From positions 1-64,000 of the forward strand of contig JAZPZY010000003.1 in assembly GCA_045544955.1 (NCBI GenBank): DNA of 64,000 nucleotides, in the 5' to 3' direction. A program made the position numbers and the translations under genes. The stretch is from SIG701 sp045544955. GTDB taxonomy: Bacteria > Bacillota > Clostridia > Oscillospirales > CAG-272. This document shows positions 59,093 through 64,000 of the stretch, in pieces (the first letter of the stretch is position 1; the number at the start of each line of letters is the position of its first letter). The notes beneath the pieces were generated by a model, which was not told the origin of the DNA, searched no databases, and saw only the letters and a program-made list of their open reading frames with translations.

Positions 59093-60583
59093 ATGAGAAA
59101 ACAGCATATCACGGGCATGATCGCCATTCTTCTTGCCATACTCATTCCCTGCGGCTTCTTTCTGGGAATGATCGCCCCTCTGCCGGACACCTATTCCGAA
59201 ACGTTCGTAGCACAGCTGGGCGAAAAATTCGACCGGCTCTGCGAGATCGACGAGCCGAAGCTGATCCTCATCGGCGGCTCCAGCGTAGCCTTCGGCTTTG
59301 ACAGCAAGACCCTCACCGAATCGCTGGGGATGCCGGTTGTGAATTTCGGTCTGTACGCCACCTTGGGCACGAAGCTGATGCTGGACCTGTCCAAAGCAAA
59401 TATTGGTGAGGGGGATATTATCATTCTCTCCCCCGAGCTGAACGCACAGACGCTGTCGCTGTACTTTAACGCCGAATCCACCTGGCAGGCCATAGAGGGA
59501 CGTCCTAACATGCTCCGCTACGTGGGCACGGACGATCTTGCCGCCATGACGGGTGCCTTCTACGACTACGGTATTACCAAGTTCGGTTATCAGCGGGACG
59601 GTGTCAAACTTTCCCCCACCGGTGTATACCGGAGCGATTCCTTCAACGAGTACGGAGATATTGAGTACGACCGTCCTCACAACACGCTCTACGAGGCCAC
59701 CGGACTTCCCTACGATACCGCCAACACCATCACGCTCACCTCTGACATCGTCTCCGACGATTTCATCGATTACGTGAACGAGTACGTCGCCTTCTGTGAA
59801 GGCCGGGGTGCTACGGTATATTTCGCTTTCTGTCCCATGAATAAAGCGGCACTTACCGAGGGGAGCGACGCGGAAAGCGGCGTGCAGCTGTTCGACTACT
59901 TCGCAAGAACACTGGACTGCAAGGTGATCACCTCCCCCGGCGAAGCCCTCTACGACGCCGAGTATTTCTACGACACCAACTTTCATTTGAACAATGCCGG
60001 TGTTTCCCTGCACACGAAAACCGTCCTGGACGCCCTGTACCGGGAGATGGGACGGAGCGATCTTTCTGACGTGCAGGTGCTGAAAAAGCCGAAACTGCCT
60101 TCCTACGACGGCATGCTCAGCCGGAACGGCAACGATTATTCCCACTGCTTCACCTATGAAGCATACGGCAACGGCTACTGCATCACGGGCGTCACCGCCG
60201 CCGGCAAGGAAGCGGCGTATCTGGAGATCCCCTCCATTTACAAGGGACGCAGCGTTCTTGCCATCGGTACCGGTGCTTTCGCCGGCTGCACGAACCTGAC
60301 GGAGCTGAAGATCTTCAAGAACATCAACGTATTCGGTGAGGAGATCTTCAAAGGGTACGAAGGCACGCTTACCGTCTACATGGACGTGGAGGATGCGGAC
60401 TACATGACCGATCCCAACGCTTCTCTCCCCCGCGTCAGCACGGCGATGATGGAAAACACCAAGGCCAAGGTAAAGATCTGCTTTGCCCAGGCATGCTTTG
60501 AACGCTATCTCCAGGATTACAACTGGCAGCAGTACGGTGCCCTGTTCGACGTGGGAACGAAAGAATCCCCGGCGGAGAATTAA
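59093..60583 (+). CDS. SGNH-like acyltransferase partner with BspA repeat
   Basis: A 496-residue protein with one N-terminal membrane anchor (about 6-27, ITGMIAILLAILIPCGFFLG), so the rest is outside. The SGNH-like domain has S63 in IGGSSVAFGFD and D294/H298 in DTNFHLNNAG, as in AlgX/AlgJ or DltD-type partners of MBOAT proteins. The C-terminal part (about 355-450) is a BspA-type leucine-rich repeat (YCITGVTAAGKEAAYLEIPS, FAGCTNLTELKIFKNI). Domain order is the reverse of the lipoprotein at 55296. GAAAGGAG lies 8-9 bases before ATG 59093. It probably receives acyl groups from the MBOAT protein and transfers them to glycan. Confidence 0.85.
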   Translation: MRKQHITGMIAILLAILIPCGFFLGMIAPLPDTYSETFVAQLGEKFDRLCEIDEPKLILIGGSSVAFGFDSKTLTESLGMPVVNFGLYATLGTKLMLDLSKANIGEGDIIILSPELNAQTLSLYFNAESTWQAIEGRPNMLRYVGTDDLAAMTGAFYDYGITKFGYQRDGVKLSPTGVYRSDSFNEYGDIEYDRPHNTLYEATGLPYDTANTITLTSDIVSDDFIDYVNEYVAFCEGRGATVYFAFCPMNKAALTEGSDAESGVQLFDYFARTLDCKVITSPGEALYDAEYFYDTNFHLNNAGVSLHTKTVLDALYREMGRSDLSDVQVLKKPKLPSYDGMLSRNGNDYSHCFTYEAYGNGYCITGVTAAGKEAAYLEIPSIYKGRSVLAIGTGAFAGCTNLTELKIFKNINVFGEEIFKGYEGTLTVYMDVEDADYMTDPNASLPRVSTAMMENTKAKVKICFAQACFERYLQDYNWQQYGALFDVGTKESPAEN

Positions 60584-60594
60584 GGAAGAACGAT

Positions 60595-60622
60595 GGGGGT
60601 GCTTTTTGAAAAAAGCACCCCC
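60595..60622. repeat. GC-rich hairpin
   Basis: GGGGGTGCTTTTT pairs with AAAAGCACCCCC (60595-60622). It looks like a terminator but no T-run follows on the plus strand. It may end transcription in combination with the next hairpin. Confidence 0.5.
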
Positions 60623-60650
60623 ATACCCCCGCAAAAACTTTTATACTGAT

Positions 60651-60695
60651 AAAAAAATCACGTCTATGCAGAACATATGCACAGACGTGATTTTT
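60651..60695. terminator. Bidirectional intrinsic terminator
   Basis: AATCACGTCT pairs with AGACGTGATT, with inner TGCA/TGCA, an A-run at the left end and TTTTT at the right. It ends the ABC importer operon on the minus strand and probably the O-acylation operon on the plus strand. Confidence 0.88.
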
Positions 60696-60696
60696 G

Positions 60697-61455
60697 TCAT
60701 TGGCAGTATTTATAACGGTAAGTGCCGTCCGTGGGATCCCGGACAAGCTCTACGCCGAAAATCTCCCGGATCGCGGGAGAGGCGGCGACCGCCTCCGGCG
60801 TGCCGGTCAGCACCGGACGCCCGTCCGCCATCACGTACACGTAATCGGAGAAAGTAAAGGCGAGAGGCAGATCGTGCATCACGGCGGCGATGCCCTTACC
60901 CCCATCCGCAAGGGAACGAAGGGTACGCATCAGGTAAAGCTGATGGGAAATATCCAGATAGGAGGCCGGCTCGTCCAGAAGGAGAAGATCCGTCTGCTGG
61001 GCAAGTGCCATGGCAATATAGACGTTCTGCTGCATGCCGCCGGACAGGGCGGACAGTTTTTCCGCCGATAGCGGGGTAAGATGCATCCGTTCCATGGCCT
61101 CGGCGGCAATCCGCCGGTCCTGCACCGTATACTGTCTTACATAGCCAAGATGGGGAAACCGGCCGTGCAGGATCAGCTCCCTAACCGTCATATCGGGCAC
61201 GTGCCGTCCCTGGGGCAGATAGGCGATCCGCTTTGCCAGATCCTTTTGCGAAAGTGTGTCCGTATCCGTTCCGCCGATGAGAATCCGCCCGGCAAGGCGT
61301 GGAATCAGGCGAATCACGGTTTTCAAAAGCGTGCTCTTTCCCGCACCGTTGGGTCCCAGAACGGACACCAGTTTGCCCCGGGGCACGGAAAGCGAAACGT
61401 CCTCCAGCACCTGTTTTTTGCCGTATCCGGCAGACAGGTTTCGAATATCAAGCAT
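60697..61455 (-). CDS. FecE/BtuD-type ABC importer ATPase
   Basis: A 252-residue ATPase for uptake of iron complexes, haem or cobalamin-type compounds. Walker A GPNGAGKST (about 34-42), signature ALSGGMQQNVYIAMAL (the canonical QQR replaced by QQN), Walker B LLLLDEPASYLDI and H-loop AVMHDLPLAFTFSD are visible. ATG 61455 lies inside the end of the permease gene with AAAGGAGG upstream. The Asn in place of Arg after the signature is unusual but not disabling by itself. Last gene of the importer operon. Confidence 0.92.
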   Translation of the reverse strand: MLDIRNLSAGYGKKQVLEDVSLSVPRGKLVSVLGPNGAGKSTLLKTVIRLIPRLAGRILIGGTDTDTLSQKDLAKRIAYLPQGRHVPDMTVRELILHGRFPHLGYVRQYTVQDRRIAAEAMERMHLTPLSAEKLSALSGGMQQNVYIAMALAQQTDLLLLDEPASYLDISHQLYLMRTLRSLADGGKGIAAVMHDLPLAFTFSDYVYVMADGRPVLTGTPEAVAASPAIREIFGVELVRDPTDGTYRYKYCQ

Positions 61456-62455
61456 GGCGGCCGCCTCCTTTTACAAGCAGGAATACAAAAAACGGAGCAC
61501 CCAGAAACGCCATGATGATGCCAACCGGAATCTCGTAGGGCGAAAAGGCACTGCGTGCCGCCGTATCGCACAGGCAGACGAATGCACCGCCGTACAGGGC
61601 ACAAAGGGGGATCAGATGCGCCGAGCCGCTTCCGGCTGCCCGGCGAACGGCGTGGGGAACGATCAGCCCCACGAAGGAAAGAAGGCCGGCAAGGCTGACG
61701 GCACACCCTGCCAGAAGTGCCGAAAGGAGAAGAAATATCGTCCGTACAAACGGCACGTTCATGCCAAGTCCCCGGGCACCGCTCTCTCCCAGCATAAGAA
61801 CGTCCAGCTCATTGGGGAGAAGAAGAAGTGCGGCAAGTGCAAAAAGGATCAAAACGGCAGCCGGCAAAAGCTTCGGATAGGTAACGGCGGAAAAATCGCC
61901 CATGCGGAAATCGTTGCTCATAACGCCCACCTCGGGGATCAGCGTGATCACCGTATCGGAAACGGCGGAAAGCAGGCTGTTCACCGCCACACCGATGAGG
62001 ATCACCGTACTGCGGGAGGCACTCCACCGCCGGGCACACAGGCTCACCAGCATAACGGCAAAAAACGCCCCGAGAAAAGCGAAAAAGGAAAGCCGCCATC
62101 CGCCGTACAGGCCGAGAGCGGTACAAAGCGTCACCGCAAGACCGGCACCGGCGTTGACGCCGATAATGCCGGGCGAGGCAAGGCTGTTCTGCAGAACGCT
62201 CTGAATCACGGCACCGGCCGCGGCAAGTGCCGCCCCTGCCAGCACGGATGCCGCCGTCCGCGGAAGCCGGGCATACCAGAAGATCCGTCCGGCGGCGGTG
62301 GAATCCCCTTCTCCGACGGCCGTTACGATCTCGGAAAGAGACAGGGGCGTGCTGCCCACCGTCACCCCCAACAGTAGTGCAATGATCAGAAACAGTCCGC
62401 CGGCGAGATACAGTATTCTTTTATTCTCCCGTAAGGATCTCGGTGAGTTTTTCAT
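61448..62455 (-). CDS. FecCD-type ABC importer permease
   Basis: A 335-residue permease with about ten helices, homologous to FecCD/BtuC proteins. RLPRTAASVLAGAALAAAGA is the family hallmark near residue 58, SPGIIGVNAGAGLAVTL follows, and LSFVGLIVPHAVRRAAGSGS is the conserved cytoplasmic loop that meets the ATPase. ATG 62455 overlaps the end of the binding-protein gene by 35 bases, with AGAGG upstream, an unusually long overlap. It overlaps the ATPase gene by 8 bases. Confidence 0.93.
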   Translation of the reverse strand: MKNSPRSLRENKRILYLAGGLFLIIALLLGVTVGSTPLSLSEIVTAVGEGDSTAAGRIFWYARLPRTAASVLAGAALAAAGAVIQSVLQNSLASPGIIGVNAGAGLAVTLCTALGLYGGWRLSFFAFLGAFFAVMLVSLCARRWSASRSTVILIGVAVNSLLSAVSDTVITLIPEVGVMSNDFRMGDFSAVTYPKLLPAAVLILFALAALLLLPNELDVLMLGESGARGLGMNVPFVRTIFLLLSALLAGCAVSLAGLLSFVGLIVPHAVRRAAGSGSAHLIPLCALYGGAFVCLCDTAARSAFSPYEIPVGIIMAFLGAPFFVFLLVKGGGRHA

Positions 62456-63362
62456 AAGCCTCTGCCCATTTCTCGTTCGGTTTCAGATTAAAAAGGGTTC
62501 TGTCCATAAGATGAATCCGTCCTGCACGCACGGCAGAAAGATCACCCCAGGCGGGGTTCTCTGCCATCATACGGGACAGATTTGCCCGGGCGGCGTCCGT
62601 ATCGTCTCCCATGGTTACAGTGAAGATGTGATACGGATCGTGGAGAATCACGCTTTCCACGCTGAGCGTTTCCAGAAGACGCCCATCGGCGTCGGCAATA
62701 TTGATGCATCCCAGATCCCGGAGCATTTCGCCCAGCACCGTCCCCTCACTGCCCTTGACCTTCACCGATCCGGAGGAGAGCCGGAGCAGCAAAACGGTTC
62801 GCCGGGTATCGGGAATCTCCGCCGATGCATACGCCGCCTTGAGCATATCTATCTGCTCCCCGATATCCGTTCCGTTTTTTTCGTAAAGATCCTTACGCCC
62901 TGTAATATCCGTGCAGATATCCAGCATGGAGAGATAATCCGAAAAAGAGATCACGTCAAAATACGCCACGGTAATGCCGGCGTTTTCCAAAATCTCACGG
63001 AAAGCCACGTGGGAAGCGGATGCGGCACTGGCAAGCACCAGATCCGGCTCTGCAGCGAACAGGATTTCCAAATTGGGAGAGTGGGCACCGCCCACGTTTG
63101 CAGCATCCGGCAGATCAAGTTCAAAGTCCTCCCAGGCATCCGAGGCGGCGGCACAGAGCGTGCCCCCGGAAAGCTGCCATACGTCCGCAAAACTGCCGAG
63201 CAGTGCCGCCACCCGTTTTGGCTCCCGGGGAACGGAAACGCATCTGCCCAAGGCATCGGTAAACGTAATTCCTGCCGTTTCGGGCAAGGGTTCGGCTGTG
63301 CATCCGCTAAGGCCGGCGGCAAGGATCGCCGCCAGCAAGAAAGCGGCGATCCGCTTACTCAC
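62421..63362 (-). CDS. Iron/cobalamin-type substrate-binding lipoprotein
   Basis: About 313 residues from GTG 63362, which overlaps the stop of the sulfite reductase gene (GTGAGTAA). A longer frame gives ATG 63383 but without a ribosome binding site; the choice is tentative. Signal with lipobox LSGC (C21). ITFTDALGRCVSVPREPKRV is the typical start of FecB/BtuF-type proteins, followed by GSFADVWQLSGG and FAAEPDLVLASAASAS. The ligand (siderophore, haem, corrinoid) is not clear. It is the partner of the FecCD permease and ATPase downstream. Confidence 0.9.
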   Translation of the reverse strand: MSKRIAAFLLAAILAAGLSGCTAEPLPETAGITFTDALGRCVSVPREPKRVAALLGSFADVWQLSGGTLCAAASDAWEDFELDLPDAANVGGAHSPNLEILFAAEPDLVLASAASASHVAFREILENAGITVAYFDVISFSDYLSMLDICTDITGRKDLYEKNGTDIGEQIDMLKAAYASAEIPDTRRTVLLLRLSSGSVKVKGSEGTVLGEMLRDLGCINIADADGRLLETLSVESVILHDPYHIFTVTMGDDTDAARANLSRMMAENPAWGDLSAVRAGRIHLMDRTLFNLKPNEKWAEAYEKLTEILTGE

Positions 63363-64000
63363 CGATAAGCTTCTTTTCCACATAGTCAAAGCCAAGACGC
63401 TCTATGGTATCCGCAAAGCGTTCGCCCTTTATCCCTTCGTCACGGAACAGAAGAATGGCCTTTTCCACTACCCGGAGCACTTCTTCCTCCTCCGTAAACA
63501 GTTTCGACAGCGGCTTTCCCACGGCAGTCTTTTTGCCCCAGCGTCCGCCGATGCAGATCTTATACCCTTCCGTTCCCTTCGCAAATACGCCGAAGGGGCA
63601 CTTCTTCTCACACCGGCCGCAGTGATTGCACAGCGTTTCGTCAATACGGATCTTTCCCTCCGACACGGACGCCGCCCCCATGGGACAAAACGCCTCCACC
63701 GCACATTTGCCGCATCCGCGGCATTTTGTAAGATCCGGCGTGAAGATCCGCTGACCGATAATGCCGATATCATTCAGATCCGGCTTTACGCAGTTGTTGG
63801 GACAGCCGCCCACGGCGATCTTGCATTTATGGGGCAGAACTGTATCGTGATACCCCACGTAAAACCGTTCGTGGATCTTTTCACTCAACGCAAACGTATC
63901 GATCCTGCCGAACTGGCAGGTAGTCCCCTTACAGGACACTACGGGACGCACCTTCGGGCCGGTGCCGCCCGTTGCAAGGCCGTTCTCCTGCAAAAAGAGG
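63355..64000 (-). CDS. AsrC-like anaerobic sulfite reductase subunit, partial
   Basis: The C-terminal 213 or more residues of a siroheme and iron-sulfur protein; the open frame continues past the right edge of the window, so the N-terminus is missing. CKGTTCQFG and GGCPNNC carry the cysteines of the siroheme-linked 4Fe-4S site. Two ferredoxin-type clusters follow: CRGCGKCAVEAFCP and CNHCGRCEKKCP. This arrangement matches AsrC-type dissimilatory sulfite reductases and related nitrite/sulfite reductases. Its stop overlaps the start of the ABC importer operon, so the genes are probably cotranscribed. asrA and asrB, if present, would lie further right. Confidence 0.85.
   Translation of the reverse strand, partial: LFLQENGLATGGTGPKVRPVVSCKGTTCQFGRIDTFALSEKIHERFYVGYHDTVLPHKCKIAVGGCPNNCVKPDLNDIGIIGQRIFTPDLTKCRGCGKCAVEAFCPMGAASVSEGKIRIDETLCNHCGRCEKKCPFGVFAKGTEGYKICIGGRWGKKTAVGKPLSKLFTEEEEVLRVVEKAILLFRDEGIKGERFADTIERLGFDYVEKKLIGE

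Noticed and set aside
1..64000. tRNA, rRNA, tmRNA or RNase P RNA genes
   Set aside because: Intergenic stretches were read on both strands; none shows the conserved arms or ends of these RNAs.

Overview
This window looks like a chromosomal stretch from an anaerobic member of the Clostridia (Firmicutes), probably of gut or rumen type. The reasons are AGGAGG-type ribosome binding sites, TTG and GTG starts, near-consensus sigma-A promoters with 17-base spacers, a PyrR-type pyr leader, PyrK plus PyrD (class 1B) and PyrI, a SleB-like hydrolase typical of spore formers, a UPF0210/ACT pair and an AsrC-like sulfite reductase. By eye most of the DNA is above 50 percent G+C. A small AT-rich island at 12.8-14.0 kb stands out. 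I saw no rRNA, tRNA, CRISPR array, transposase, integrase or phage gene.

Layout. 0-5.1 kb: a strongly folding RNA-like sequence at the left edge, trmB, a HAAS-like membrane protein with a beta-rich partner, a TSCPD protein, a membrane-anchored MerR regulator and a cytoplasmic parvulin. 5.1-12.8 kb: UPF0210 and ACT proteins with a coupled unknown gene, a lipoprotein resembling trigger factor, an unknown membrane protein, an M14 peptidase, a polysaccharide deacetylase and rlmD. 12.8-14.0 kb: two AT-rich orphan genes, each between copies of one terminator-promoter repeat. 14.0-26.3 kb: tag and NUDIX repair/housekeeping genes, a rhamnosidase pair (GH78 plus a GH106-like enzyme), DUF1015, aspartate kinase, HIT, an amidohydrolase and an FkbM methyltransferase.

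26.4-35.4 kb: a tightly packed de novo pyrimidine operon, pyrC-carB-pyrK-pyrD-pyrF-pyrE-pyrB-pyrI, behind a PyrR-type attenuator. The usual carA partner is absent from the window. azlCD follow. 36.5-44.9 kb: surface and carbohydrate genes: a SleB-like hydrolase, an orphan solute-binding lipoprotein, a beta-lactamase-fold serine hydrolase, a GH42-like enzyme and an unknown lipoprotein. 45.0-49.3 kb: an ABC-2 exporter facing an ArsR-like regulator. 49.4-53.8 kb: potABCD behind a leader of about 450 bases that ends in a terminator with a possible antiterminator pairing.

54.0-64.0 kb: a nagA-like deacetylase; a polysaccharide O-acylation locus in which an MBOAT acyltransferase sits between two SGNH-like proteins carrying BspA-type repeats in opposite domain order; then an iron/cobalamin-type ABC importer transcribed with an AsrC-like sulfite reductase that runs off the right edge.

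The best candidates for something undescribed are the terminator-promoter cassette island, the pot leader, the permuted SGNH/BspA pair around MBOAT, and an apparent exchange of locations between two folding helpers (parvulin inside the cell, trigger-factor-like protein outside).
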